Below are positions 46,484 to 58,985 of a DNA stretch of 64,000 nucleotides, piece after piece (the first letter of the stretch is position 1; every line of letters begins with the position of its first letter). Source of the DNA: Aquilaria yunnanensis (lineage: Eukaryota; Streptophyta; Magnoliopsida; Malvales; Thymelaeaceae). A program made the position numbers and the translations under genes. The stretch spans positions 22,753,501-22,817,500 of the forward strand of contig CM077599.1 in the NCBI GenBank assembly GCA_039654915.1, read 5' to 3'. The notes beneath the pieces are model-generated. The model saw only the letters and a program-made list of their open reading frames with translations. It did no database searches and was not told where the DNA came from.

Positions 46484-47288
46484 CATTGGATGGTAAGTAA
46501 TTGGGAGTCTATTAATATATGAAAAAATCATTAAATCCCAGCTTATCGTCCAAATGTGCTCTACCAATGATGCCAATATTATTTTAGTTTTCAAATACAA
46601 GTGGTGAAGAACTTGCTGAATTCAACCTCATCGGGATTAAGATGGAATGACTTACTTATTCAAGTTTATTCCACATGAGATTGCATATACAATTCTTCAC
46701 ATTCTTATCTTAGGGAGCAATCGAGGAATTGATCAACCAATTTGGACTTAAGCTCCAACAAGTTCCTTTGATACTAAAAGTAATTATGCTACCAGATTTT
46801 AGCATAAATGCTCTATCACTAATCCTAACTCAAGCTTACCAATATTGCACAAATGTTTTCAAAAGCTTTGGGCCTCAAACTTACCCCATAAGTTTAAAGT
46901 GTTTCTATGGAAATATCTACATGATGCATTACCAATAGCATTTAATTTGGTAAATAAAGGTGGTTTGGTTAATCCAATCTATAAATGATGCAGCATAGAT
47001 GAGGAAAGTTGGCATCATCTTTTCTTATATTGCCCTGGTTCCCAAGCAATTTGGGATGCCAATTCATTTATTTCTCACCCAAACACTGATAATAATCTTG
47101 TGGATTGGCTAGTGAATATTCCACAAAATGAGTAAAGCCGGTGCATTGACATCTTGGACATGTTGGCCATTACTTTGTGGTGTATTTGGATTTCTTGTAA
47201 TGAAGTGATTTATAAAGGTACATCCCTTAACCATGAGAGCACCCTGTGTCAAAGGCAAGAAATCTACCGCAAGCAGAAGTAAAGGGGC
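46484..47288 (+). pseudogene. LINE remnant, part 2 (zinc-binding RT region)
   Basis: Continues from part 1 with WMVSNWESINI, then DQPIWTLSSNKF, KFKVFLWKYLHDALP and SWHHLFLYCPGSQAIWD, the zf-RVT region of plant LINEs, with several frameshifts and stops. It is interrupted at 47289 by a hAT-like MITE. Confidence 0.7.
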
Positions 47289-48140
47289 TAGGGGTGAAAG
47301 TTTCAAGTTTTAGGTCGAGTTCGGGCCAAAACCCAAAATAATTACGCTATTTCATAATCCAAAAATCTCAACCTGAACCAACCCAAAATTGATAGAGAAC
47401 TTGAATCGACCCTAACCTTAAAATTTTAGGTTAAGGCCGGATTTACCTGATATTCTACCATTGCCGCCAATAGCTATTTCCTCCACCATGAAAGCCAAAA
47501 GATGATGACGTGAGGAACAACACAACAAACAATGTGAAAGGTGACAGACGGACAATGTGAAGGGTGACGAATAGACAATGCAAAAGGCGGAGGACGACAA
47601 CACAAATGATGACATGAAGAATAACGGACGGCTGCATGAAGGCAATGGGCGAGGCAGGATGATGCCAAATGGTGTGCTAGTGCGAGGACGGCGTGAGAGG
47701 GAGGCAACAAGAGGGCAGTGCGATAGGAAGGATAAGTGAGTGAGAGTGAATGTGGCGGTGAGGTGGGTGAAACTGAGGAAGAATGAGGGCAACGATAGAT
47801 TCTGAATTTGTGAGAAAGTGAGGGTTGAATGATGGCTAGCTAGGTTATAAATAGTTAGGTTAAGGGTGGGCTGCTGGGCTTGGGCTATAAATGGGTTGAG
47901 AAATAATTAGGTTAAAGGTGGGCTAGGAATAGGAAATTATGGATAGTAAGTATGGGTTAGGCCTAATATTCGGGTTGGTTTTGGGTGGATTCGGGTTTAA
48001 CCAAAACCAACCCGATTTTTTACTTTTTAAACAGGTTGGTTTCAGGTTAACCAGAATGATACTTATTCATCTCTTCAACCCGACCCTAACCCGCAAAATG
48101 AGGTCAAATTTCAGGTTAAGGCCAAATGCTTTCACCCCTA
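47289..48140. mobile_element. Non-autonomous hAT-like MITE, 852 bp
   Basis: Perfect 12-bp inverted ends TAGGGGTGAAAG / CTTTCACCCCTA and a perfect 8-bp target duplication AAAGGGGC (47281-47288 and 48141-48148). Subterminal AACCCGACCC words face each other. It is related inside to 5810-6650. Confidence 0.85.
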
Positions 48141-48490
48141 AAAGGGGCTGCAGCTTGGGTATTACTTGGTTGTGATGGACATCATGCCAATTATAATTGG
48201 CCCATTAATCCATTGCAACTCAACTTGTAAAGATCACCATATGAGCTTAGTGCAATTGTTATGGTAGTCCATTGGGCCACTAAAGTGCATCTACAAAACA
48301 TTACCATCTTAATAGATTGTGTTCAAGCTCTTCACACTTTGTAAAGTAGAATACCACATAATATAAAGGAACGTCTATTGGTGGATCAATTTCTCTCCCT
48401 CACTCGTACTTCATGGCGTATAACACTGCTTGTGGTGCCACATGATCGAGTTGGCCGGGCACATTACCTTGCTTCTTTGTCTCACCTTTA
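48141..48490 (+). pseudogene. LINE remnant, part 3 (RNase H-like)
   Basis: Reads AAAWVLLGCDGHH, ELSAIVMVVHWATKVHLQNI and ILIDCVQALHTL, then VPHDRVGRAHYLASLS, which fits the RNase H-like tail of plant LINEs, with stops. No poly-A tail or flanking duplication was found. Confidence 0.65.
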
Positions 48491-48958
48491 GCTTTTTTTT
48501 GTTCTGAGTATTAAAAAAAATTCAACTTTTAAATCTCTTACAAAGATTATAATTAAGATGACCACTGGAAAATTTGTCTAAGAAAAATAAATGGGTATTT
48601 ACAACGTATTACAGTTACATCTTTAGAATTTGGATATATGCATTTTCTCTTTGTTTTTTTAGTCTTCTAATTTAAATTATTGAGTAACCTAGTTATTCAA
48701 AGTTGTTTCATATTTTTACTCCTAATTGACATATTAAAAAATACGGCTTTGTATTTATAAAAAAAAAAACCTACTTATTCATTGACAACAATTTGTATTG
48801 GGGATATCCATGTTAGCATGTACATCTCACCATGGCTTATTTGTTTGGGAAGAAAATATTGGTGGCATATTTGCCTCAAAATATGCATTAATGGCTAAAT
48901 TCTGCATATGACATAATATTAGTGACATATTTGCTGATTTTTCCCTTTAAAGATTAAT

Positions 48959-49546
48959 GAGTAAATGTCATGAATAGTCCATAACCTTTAGTCATTATTT
49001 TCTTTTAGTCCCTAAGCTATTGAATGTTCTGTTTTAGTCCTAAACCTATTAAAATGTTTTATTTTAGTCCTAAATTTATTGAAAACATTTCATTTTTTAT
49101 CCCAATTTAGTGAAATTTGTTAACTAAAAATATTTTTATGATAACAACTTTTTATATCATAATTTAAATTATCCGGTAACTATCTTATAATAAATTTAAT
49201 CTGTATCATAATTTTTTTACAGTTAATGAAAAATTCAAACTACCTTTTTTTTTCTCTCTGTAAATTGATTTTTTTTCTTTCAGAAAGAAAAAATTATTAA
49301 TTTAAATTTTCTATTTACTGTAAAAAATATTAAACTATTTAAATTTACTGGAAAACAGTTACTAAATATTTAAATTAGAATTTCAAAAGTTTCTGTTGAA
49401 CAATTATTCTGAGTTAATGAATTTTATCTGATGAGAGACTAAAATAAAACTATTTTAATAGATTTAAGACCAAAACAGAACATTCAATAGGTTAGAGACT
49501 AAGAAAAACAATGACTTGAGGTTAGAGACCATTTATGTAATTTATT
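48959..49546. mobile_element. Mutator-like MITE, 588 bp
   Basis: Inverted ends of over 100 bp (ATTGAATGTTCTGTTTTAGTC left, its near complement right) and an 11-bp direct repeat TAAAGATTAAT at 48948-48958 and 49547-49557. The interior is AT-rich and non-coding. Confidence 0.75.
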
Positions 49547-49557
49547 TAAAGATTAAT

Positions 49558-50020
49558 AGTAATGCACTATTGGTACTTATCTTTTAGATATAATAATTAT
49601 TTGTTCAAATTTTATCATTGTTGAATCCATATGTTGTAAGAATTCGAAAATCACTTATAAAATAATTTTTACAAAAGAAAGTATACTACTTTTTTTTTTT
49701 TTTGCATTTTTTAACTTACAAAGATTAAAAAATAGAAATTAATAAAAGTACTTAATTTTTTAAAAAAATTAATCTAGGAGTTCTTTTGACCTTCTTAAAG
49801 AATCAATGTTAATAGAATTTAAACAGATAAACACTATATATAAAAATAAATACTAATAACTTATTATTATGGCTATGTAAAATGTAAAATTTACTGGAGC
49901 TAAAGCTTAAATTTTGAAACAATGAATTTGTGACGATCTGTAATTATCCATTTATCACTGTCGCACACCGATCAAAATAAACCGTGCGTTACAGTGACGG
50001 TGGCAAGCTAATTAAGATTT
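49558..50020. other. AT-rich intergenic DNA
   Basis: No gene or bounded repeat recognised. A T13 run occurs near 49690. Confidence 0.4.
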
Positions 50021-50506
50021 GGGAAACTTATAATTATTTTTCTGAGATTTGTCCTAACCTGCAATTTACTCTATTTATTTTTAAAAATTTACACTTTACC
50101 CCTTATTTGTTTTACACTGTTAAAAAATAACTTCTGAAACTATAATTTAAACTATACGGTAATTATCTTCCAGTAACTTTGATCTCTTAAATATTTTTTA
50201 TAGTTAAAATATATTTTAAATTATCAATTTTTTTTTATAAATATAGTTTTTTATTAATTTTTTCTTTTTATAAATATAGTTTTCTTTCTGTAAATACATA
50301 TTAATATTTTTTAAAGATCATTTAGTTAAGAAAAAATATAAAAAATCTTGAAATTACTAAAATATGGTTATCATATAGTTTAAATTATGATTTTAAAAAT
50401 TATTCTCAGGTACTATAAAAAAAACAGGAGATAAAGCATATGTTTTTTAAAAGAGAAAATAAAATGTAGGTTACATCAAATCTCAGTAGGATTTTGTAAT
50501 TTTCCC
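50021..50506. mobile_element. Mutator-like MITE upstream of PDAT-B
   Basis: It starts GGGAAACTTATAATTA and ends TTTTGTAATTTTCCC. The flanks TTAAGATTT (50012-50020) and TTAAAATTT (50507-50515) are a 9-bp duplication with one change. Same family as the MITE in PDAT-B intron 2. Confidence 0.7.
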
Positions 50507-50574
50507 TTAAAATTTCATGACACCAAAGGAAAAAAACTGAGGATGTGAAGCCTTACAGTGAAAGGAGTTAGGTG

Positions 50575-51098
50575 TCTCCATCTTCATGCATGAGGAGGCC
50601 GAGACAAGTGTCGCTACCCACCAGATCTCCAGGGTCATTTAATCCTCCCCCCGTGCTTCGGTTTCATCTCTCTCGCCAGCTTGCCTCCAAACCAGTCCCT
50701 CCTTCCCCTTTCACTCCCCATCCTCTGCCTCCACAATCCTCAGGCCCGGTAGAAAGCGCAACAGCCACTTTAGACCCAAACAGAACTTCCCCAAAAACAA
50801 AAAACAATTGCAACTTGATTTCATTTCCCCTTACAATCCACTGCACTGTTATTATATATACTCTTGTTTGTTTGATTGTTTCTTGTGCAACCAGGGGCAC
50901 TTATCCATAACTTCGCTCTCTTCACCACGAACTTTGGCTTCTTTCTTCGCAGTAACGGCTCTCTCTCTTCATCTTCCCCTCGAAGACTTTTTTTTTTCTT
51001 TTGGCTTCCCGGTTCTCTTAGTTTTCGGGTTCCTGTTTCTGGGTTCTTCTAGTGCTTCTCTTCTCTGGTGAACCAGAGGTTTTTATCTTCTGGTGGAA
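50575..51098 (+). promoter_or_regulatory. PDAT-B promoter and 5' UTR
   Basis: Homologous to 94-603. Where PDAT-A has TATAAAG this copy reads TAGAAAG (50750-50756), and no other TATA box is obvious at that place. The leader otherwise keeps the same order of words. Confidence 0.6.
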
Positions 51099-54000
51099 AT
51101 GGCTTTGGTTCTCCGGTTTAGGAAGCTTTGCTTCGTAGAGCCCGTGAATTTGACTGCTATGAAGCTTCAAGTCAACAAGGGGAAAAAGGCCGTTTCCTCA
51201 AGGAAGAGTATTGGTTCAGAAACCACCGTCAACGAGAAGCGAAAGCTTCCGAAGAGACAGCCGAGGGGATGGGATTGTGTGGATAGATGTTGTTGGGCAA
51301 TCGGCTGTATTTGTAAGACTTGGTGGCTTCTTTTGTTCTTTTACTACTGTTTGCCCGCGACGTCTCCAGTGCCAGAGCCACCGATCGCGAGGCTCCGGCG
51401 GGAAGGTCTGACGGCTCTTCACCCTGTCGTTTCGGTCCCTGGCATTGGGACTGCTGGCCTTGAATTGTGGGAAGGCAAGCCCTGTGCTGAAGGCCTCTTC
51501 CGCAAACGACTTTGGGGTGGTAGCTTTACCGAAATCCTTAGGAGGTACTTGCATTTGTGAATACTAAAAATTACCACCATCCTAGTGTTGCTTTATCTGA
51601 ATTAGTTTTGAGTTAGAGGGAAATTTTTGTTTAGGCCTTTGTGTTTGTTGGAGCGCTTGGCACTGGACAATACGACGGGGCTTGACCCACCGGGAATTCG
51701 CGTTCGGCCAGTTCCGGGGCTTGTTGCTGCTGACTATTTTGCTCCTGGCTATTTTGTGTGGGCCATTCTGATTGAGAATTTGGCTAAATTTGGCTATGAG
51801 GATACGAATTTGCATATGGCTGCTTATGATTGGAGGCTTTCTTTTCCGAATACCGAGGTATACTTCTTCTTCTTCTTCTGTTTCTCATCCTTATGCAATT
51901 GTTGTTGTGGAAATCAATGATCATGTTCATTTGTCTAAATGTGATTTGGTTAAGCAAGAGGTAGAAGTTGTATTTGAACTTCAAAGATTATACAACTGAA
52001 AGAGAAGAAGTTGCCTGAGGTCCGCATTTTTCAGCTATGGTAGATAGTTAGGGAAACCTACAGAGGTATACTTTAATCTACATTTTACGGTATCTTACAG
52101 TTTACTGTATTTATTTTTAGAAATTTACATTTTATCTCCTATATTTTTTATACTATCTGATAATAATTTTTAAAACTGTATTTAAACTATATGATATTTA
52201 TTTTTCAGTAATTTTAATCTCTTTAATATTTTATTAATTATTAATAGACATTTTAAATTATCATTTTTTTCTTTTTATAAATATATTTTTCTCCTTATAA
52301 ATACATATCAATATTTTTTAAATGTCGGTTAGTTGTGAAAAAAATAAAAAAAATTTGAAGTTATTGGAACATTATTATCTGATAGTTTAAATTAGGATTT
52401 CAAAAGTTGTTTTCCGACATTATAAACCAAATATGGGGTAAATTGTAGGTTTTTAAAAATGAGAGGACAAAATGTAAGTTAGACCAAATTATAGGGGATT
52501 TTTGTAATTTTCCCTAGATAGTTTTCTGTGTCTCTCTCTTACTCAGTGTATAATGTTTCGATCGGTTTAGCTGTTTTCTGTGTCTCTCTTCCTCAATGGA
52601 AAACTAAAAAAAAAGTATACAGAAATGAGCCCCAAACTCTAATTAGTACTGTTGTCGTTTTTCCTCTATGATTGTCATTTTAGCATAGCAATGGTGTAGT
52701 AGAGCTGTAATGATTTATATTTGACTGCGCATTAACAGATACGGGACCATTCTCTCACTAGACTGAAGAGTGAAATTGAGCTTCTAGATGCAACCAATGG
52801 CTATAAGAAAGTTGTAGTTGTGCCCCATTCAATGGGGGTTATCCATTTTCTACACTTCGTCAAATGGGTTGAGACACCTGCTCCCATGGGTGGTGGTGGT
52901 GATCCTGGTTGGTGTGCTAAGCACATCAAATCAATCATGAACATTGGTCCAGCTTTTCTTGGTGTTCCAAAGGCTGTCAGTAATATATTATCAGCCGAAG
53001 CAAGAGATGTTGCCTATATCAGGTTGGTCATTGCAACTCTCAAACTGGCATTTCCTTTTGGTATGTGAACTCGAATGAGATGAAGTTAGAAATCATTTAA
53101 CTGTAAGATTTGTAGTGAATAAATTTCTCTTGATCAATTGGTTTAGTGAACAGGGAGCGATTTGCTAATCTCAGTCTCTTGGAAATTAAATGGCATTAAT
53201 CGATTCTTGTTGCCAACTATCTATATGTGCAACTCCTTATAACTATATGGTCCTTGTAGAGGTATGGCCCCTGGAGTTTGGGATCCTAAGATGTTTGGGT
53301 TCCAAACATTTGAACATATCATGCGGGTGTCTCGAACATGGGATTCTGCTGTTTCATTGTTGCCTAAAGGAGGAGAAACTATTTGGGGCGACATGGAACG
53401 GTCTCCCGAAGAAGGCAATGTTTGTAGTAGGGGAAAGAAAAAAACAGTTGCAGTGCTCTTCAAGGGACTATAATATCAATAATAGTGATGTGAAGGTAGC
53501 TTTCCAAGTGACAGAACCTGTGAAATACGGAAGGATGATATCATTTGGCAAGGTTGCCTCACAGTTGCATTCTTCTGAGGTCCCTACAATTGATGCGGAG
53601 GTACCATTGATTTCATCTCTGCTTCTCTGATATTCTCACTTGATATTAGCCGGATGACTCGCGTGTTTTCTTGACAGGAATTTGCACGCATGAGAGCTTC
53701 GAGGAATTCCAATTCATCGTGTCTGGAGGCTTGGACGGAATATGATGAAATGAGCTTGGAAAGCATAAAAAAGTTTGCAGCAGATAAGGCTTACACTGCT
53801 AACACTCTTTTTGATCTTCTTCGATGTGTGGCTCCAAAGTTGATGGGACGAGCTGAGGCCCATTTTTCTCACGGGATTGCAGACAGTCTTGAGGATCCTA
53901 AGTACAACCATTACAAGTATTGGTCTAACCCACTGGAAACCAAGTAAGTCGATTCACAGTTTAGGTACCATTAGATAACTTCCGATCAGTTCTAGGCAAT

Positions 54001-54593
54001 TGTAGTTGTACATCATTTTCAAGGAGGGCTAGCTCAGCGCCACCAATATCATTTGTGCAATTCTTGTACCGATCCTTGTTTAACATAAACACCTGCAAAA
54101 TTCTTTCAGACTTCCCGATGCTCCAGACTTGGAGATCTTCTGCTTGTATGGAGTAGGAATTCCCACTGAGAGGTCATATGTTTACAAGCAATCTCCCATT
54201 AGCAAGTGCAAGAGCATTCCATACCAGATAGACAGTTCAGCCAACGGAGGTGATAGCAGCTCCCTGGAAGGTGGCGTGTACTTCACAGACGGGGATGAGA
54301 GTGTGCCGGTTATAAGTACCGGTTTCATGTGTGCCAAAGGTTGGAGGGGCAAAACACGGTTCAATCCGTCCGGCATGGCTACATACGTGAGGGAGTATCG
54401 ACACAAGCAGCCTTCCAATCTGCTTGAAGGAAGGGGCATGGAGAGTGGTGCTCATGTTGACATTATGGGAAGTGTTGCGTTGATCGAAGACATTCTGCGC
54501 ATTGCTGCTGGAGCGACTGGTGAGGAGATCGGAGGTGACCAAATACACTGGGATATCCTAAGGATGTCCGAAAGAATAAATCTTCGGCTTTGA
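51099..54593 (+). pseudogene. PDAT2: PDAT2-like duplicate with a frameshift (PDAT-B)
   Basis: Six exons match PDAT-A: 51099-51544, 51635-51857, 52739-53022, 53260-53600, 53678-53943 and 54110-54593, all with GT-AG borders. Exon 4 is 341 bp instead of 340: an A7 run at 53438-53444 has a net extra base compared with PDAT-A, leading to a TAA at 53471-53473. The product would be about 388 aa, keeping Ser254 (PHSMG) but losing the acid and His of the triad. Downstream exons are still readable, so the loss looks recent. The block normally reading PGIVTGGLELW is PGIGTAGLELW. The TATA box is altered, a MITE sits in intron 2 and a copia element in the 3' UTR. A sequencing error in the A run is the alternative to a real pseudogene. 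Confidence 0.85.
52050..52514. mobile_element. Mutator-like MITE in PDAT-B intron 2, 465 bp
   Basis: Perfect 9-bp duplication TAGATAGTT at 52041-52049 and 52515-52523; ends AGGGAAA and TTTCCC. It accounts for the extra length of this intron relative to PDAT-A (881 against 414 bp). Splice sites are untouched. Confidence 0.82.
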
Positions 54594-54691
54594 CAAGAGG
54601 TGGCACAAGGCAGGATGAAAATCAGCAGAAAGGAAGCTAAGTAACAGCAGGTAACACAGAAGTGGTAACTTTAAACTTGACCACAAGTTTC

Positions 54692-54942
54692 TGATGAAGA
54701 AAGTTCAGTTAGGAAGTCTTCTTCAGAAGTCTAGTTCAAGCAGGATTTAGTCTTGGTGCGCAAGACTACCTGTAATCATGTTTCTTTAGGAATTCTAGTT
54801 CAATTAGAATTAGGTAGCTTACTTCTATTAGGTTTCTTATGTAACAAGCTATAAAAGCAAAGTAAAGTAGATCTAATAGTAAGGAAGTCATTCGTTCAAT
54901 TGTAAGAGTTACTTGATTCTCTGTTAAGCAAATACACTTACA
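54692..54942 (+). repeat. Copia 5' LTR
   Basis: Starts TGATGAAGAAAG, ends ACACTTACA. A TATA-like AGCTATAAAAGC lies about 90 bp before its end. Confidence 0.92.
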
Positions 54943-54944
54943 AT

Positions 54945-54956
54945 TGGTATCAGAGC
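54945..54956 (+). other. Copia primer-binding site
   Basis: TGGTATCAGAGC, two bases after the LTR, is the usual complement of the plant initiator Met tRNA 3' end. Confidence 0.9.
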
Positions 54957-55018
54957 CTGCACTGGGCCTGATAAACACAAAAGCAGCAGCTTTTTCTGGT
55001 GACTTGTGATCAAGCAAT

Positions 55019-58000
55019 ATGGCGAGTGAAGGCAATGGAAGCTTTGTTCAACCAGCAATACCTCGCTTTGATGGTCATTATGATCATTGGAGCATGTTGA
55101 TGGAAAACTTTCTAAGATCCAAAGAATACTGGTGCCTGGTGGAAACAGGATATGAGCAGCCAGCTGAAGGAGTTGTGCTCGCAGAAGCCCAACAAAAGAA
55201 GATCGATGAGTTAAAGCTCAAAGACCTGAAGGTAAAAAACTACCTGTTTCAAGCAATAGATAGAACTATTCTTGAGACCATTTTGGAAAAGAATACATCT
55301 AAACAGATTTGGGATTCTATGAGGAGAAAGTTTGAAGGGAATGCAAGAGTGAAGAGATCAATTCTACAAGCACAAAGGAAGGAGTTTGAAACTCTTGAGA
55401 TGAAACCAGGAGAAGCCATCTCTGAATATTTTGCCAAAGTAATGACAGTAGCCAATAAGATGAGAACCTATGGTGAACGAATGAATGATGTCACCATAGT
55501 AGAAAAGATTCTCAGATCATTGACAGATAAGTTCAACTACATTGTTTGCTCTATTGAAGAATCAAAGGATATAGACACACTCTCAATAGATGAATTGCAG
55601 AGCTCCTTAATTGTGCATGAGCAAAAATTCCAGAAAGTAAACAATGAAGATCAAGCTTTAAAAGTGACATCAGAGAATAAAACTGGAGCAAGAGGAAGTT
55701 TCAGAGGAAGAGGAAGAGGAAGAGGAAGGGGTCGACTAAGCTTTAATAAAGCTGGTGTGGAGTGCTTCAAGTGCCACAAATTGGGACACTTTCAATATGA
55801 ATGTCCTATATGGGAGAAAGAAACAAACTTTACAGAACTTGAAGAAGAAGGGATGCTCCTGATGACACATGTTGATATTTTTGAAGCTGGAAAGGAAGAA
55901 GCATGGTTTCTTGATTCCGGATGTTCAAACCATATGAGTGGAAATTTAACAGTATTCAGCAACATGGATGAAAAATTTAAGCACACCGTGAAGCTGGGAA
56001 ATAATACAAGGATGAATGTTACAGGAAAGGGTAGTGTGAAGCTAACTCTAGACAATATCACACATACCATTACAGATGTATACTACGTTCCAGAATTGAA
56101 GAATAACTTGTTAAGTATAGGTCAGCTTCAAAGGAAAGGTCTGACTATTGTGTTCAAAGGAGACAAATGCAAAATCTATCATCCAGAAAAGGGATTGATC
56201 ATTGAGACCACCATGACATCAAACAGAATGTTTGTTCTGATGAACCAAGTACAAAGTCAGGAAAGCAACTGTCTCTGCACAAGAAGTCAGAACTTAAATC
56301 AGCTTTGGCACCGAAGATATGGACATCTGAGCTACAAGGGTCTCGAAGTTCTGCAATCAAAGGATATGGTACGTGGACTTCCTCAGCTGTCAGACTCAAA
56401 CATTACATGCACAAATTGCCTAAAAGGAAAACAACATAGAAATCCTATTCCTAAAGAAAGCACATGGAGAGCAAAATAAAAGCTAGAGCTTGTTCACGCA
56501 GACATATGTGGACCCATTAATCCTACATCCAACAGCAAGAAAAGGTACTTTCTATGCCTTATTGATGACTACAGTAGAAAAGCATGGGTTTATTTCCTGG
56601 CTGAAAAGTCTGATGCTTTACAAGTATTCAAAACCTTTAAAGCACTTGTTGAAAAAGAGACTGGAATGTTTGTTAAATGCCTGCGAACTGATAGAGGAGG
56701 AGAATTTAACTCAGAAGAATTTAAGAAGTTTTGTGAAGAAAGTGGAGTGAAGAGACAGCTGACTACTGCCTTTACCCCACAACAAAATGGGGTGGCAGAA
56801 AGGAAAAATAGGACAGTGATGAACATGGTTCGATCCATGCTCTCAGACAAGAAACTCCCCAAAATTCTCTGGCCTGAAGCAGTAAATTGGGCAGTCTATA
56901 TTCTGAATAGGTGCCCCACATTAGCTGTTAAGAATATGACTCCTCAAGAAGCTTGGAGTGGAATTAAACCATCAGTACAGCACTTTAGAATTTTTGGGAG
57001 TATAGCTCATGTTCATATTCCAGATGCAAAGAGAACTAAGCTTGATGATAAGAGTTTCACTTGCATTTTCTTGGGAGTTAGTGAAGAGTCTAAGGGTTAT
57101 AGACTGTATGACCCTACAGCAAAGAGAATTATCATAAGTAGAGATGTGTTCTTTGAGGAAGAAGGGCAATGGAAGTGGGAGCAAAACCATGAAAATCATA
57201 TTTCAATGGAACTGGAATGTGATGAAAATAAGACAGACTCAGAAACTGATAATGGGGAAAGTGAGGTTGACAACAACAGTGACAATACTAAAAATGGATC
57301 AGAAGAAAGACCAGTTATAAGACAAAGTGAAAGAAGGAGGCAACCTCCTAGATGGATGCAAGATTATGAAAATGGAGCAGAATTTTCTGAAGACGAAGCC
57401 AACTTGGTGGAGTTTGATCCTGTGACCTTTGAAGATGCTGTAAAAAGTCTCAAATGGAGAAAAGCTATGGATGCTGAGATAGAATCCATAGAGAAAAACA
57501 ATACTTGGAGTCTCATCGAGTTACCTAATGGTGCAAAAAGGATTGGAGTGAAGTGGGTTTATAAAACCAAATTCAATGAAAAGGGAGAAGTTGACAAGTT
57601 CAAGGCACGCTTAGTTTCTAAAGGATATTCTCAAGAACATGGAGTTGATTATACTGAAGTATATGCTCCAGTGGCCAGGATGGACACAGTCAGAATGATC
57701 ATTGCATTGGCAGCACAAAAGGAATGGGAAATCTTTCAAATGGATGTAAAGTCAGCTTTTCTTCATGGGAACCTAAAAGAAGACGTTTTTATTGAGTAGC
57801 CAAAAGGATACGAAAAAAAAGGGAATGAACATCTGGTTTACAAGCTGCATAAAGCACTGTATGGACTAAAACAAGCCCCTAGGGCCTGGTTCAGTAGGAT
57901 CGAGGCACATTTTCTAAATGAAGGCTTTACAAGGTGCAACAGTGAACAAACTTTGTTCATCAAAAAGAATAGAGAAGGGAAGGTTTTGGTCGTAAGCATA

Positions 58001-58957
58001 TATGTAGATGACTTAATTTACACTGGCGATGATGAAGATTTGATGAATGGTTTTAAAAGATCAATGATGAAAGAATTTGACATGACAGATTTAGGAAGAA
58101 TGAGATTCTTCCTTGGCATTGAAGTATTTCAACAACATGACAGCATCTACATTTGTCAGAGAAAATATGCTCAAGAAGTGTTAAAGAGGTTTGAGATGAT
58201 GGAGAGCAATCCAGTCACCAGTCCAATTGTTCCAGGTTGTAAACTAAACAAAAATATTGAGGGAAAGGCTACTAATGAGATTTACTTCAAGAAGATTGTG
58301 GGAAGTCTTATGTATCTTACTGCAACACGACCAGACATAATGTTTGCTACAAGTCTCATCAGTAGATACATGGGAATGCCTACTGAACTTCACATTCAGG
58401 CAGCCAAAAGGGTTCTGAGGTATTTAAAGGGGACAATAAATTATGGAATTCAGTACAAGAAGGGTGGAGACGGTGAAGTGATGGCTTACACAGACAGTGA
58501 CTATGCTGGAGATGCAGAAGACAGAAATAGCACATCTGGGTACGTATTTTTGATGAGCTCAGGAGCAATAGCATGGTCCTCAAAGAAACAACCTATAGTA
58601 ACCTTGTCAACTACTGAAGCAGAATTTGTGGCAGCAGCAGGATGTGCTTCACAAGCCATTTGGATGAGAAGAATTCTAAAAGATCTTGGACACACTCAAG
58701 AAGACTGTACTACGATAAAGTGTGACAACAGCTCCACTATTAAACTTTCAAAAAATCCTGTTTTGCATGGACGCAGCAAACACATTGATGTACGTTTTCA
58801 TTTTCTAAGAGAGCTTGCGGGAAAGGGAGAGGTCGAATTGGTGTACTGCAGAAGTGAAGATCAGGTGGCAGACATTATGACCAAACCGCTGAAGCTTGAA
58901 GCATTTCAGAAGCTGCGCAGGGAGTTAGGAGTTGTAGACACCACTGACATAAACTAA
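55019..58957 (+). pseudogene. Copia Gag-protease-integrase-RT-RNase H polyprotein with two stops
   Basis: One frame of 1312 codons broken by TAA at 56477-56479 (codon 487, just before the integrase core) and TAG at 57797-57799 (codon 927, inside RT). No frameshift. Domains: Gag from residue 1 (FDGHYDHW near 18), zinc knuckle C249-x2-C-x4-H-x4-C, protease LDSGCSNHM with Asp299, the pre-integrase LWHRRYGHL near 430, integrase Asp495, Asp558 and Glu594 (35 residues between the last two), RT with YVDD at 995-998, RNase H with YTDSDYAGD, and the C-terminal KHIDVRFHF. Both stops can be explained by a single C-to-T change. The copy should not make a full polyprotein, though it could be moved by helper proteins. 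Confidence 0.93.
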
Positions 58958-58974
58958 CTACTGGCAGTTAGTTT

Positions 58975-58985
58975 AAGGGAGGGTA
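58975..58985 (+). other. Copia polypurine tract
   Basis: AAGGGAGGGTA directly before the 3' LTR. Confidence 0.8.

Noticed and set aside
53260..53600. Rescue of PDAT-B by an alternative intron over the A7 run
   Set aside because: No suitable GT-AG pair near the run restores the frame while keeping conserved residues; a frameshift or read error is simpler.
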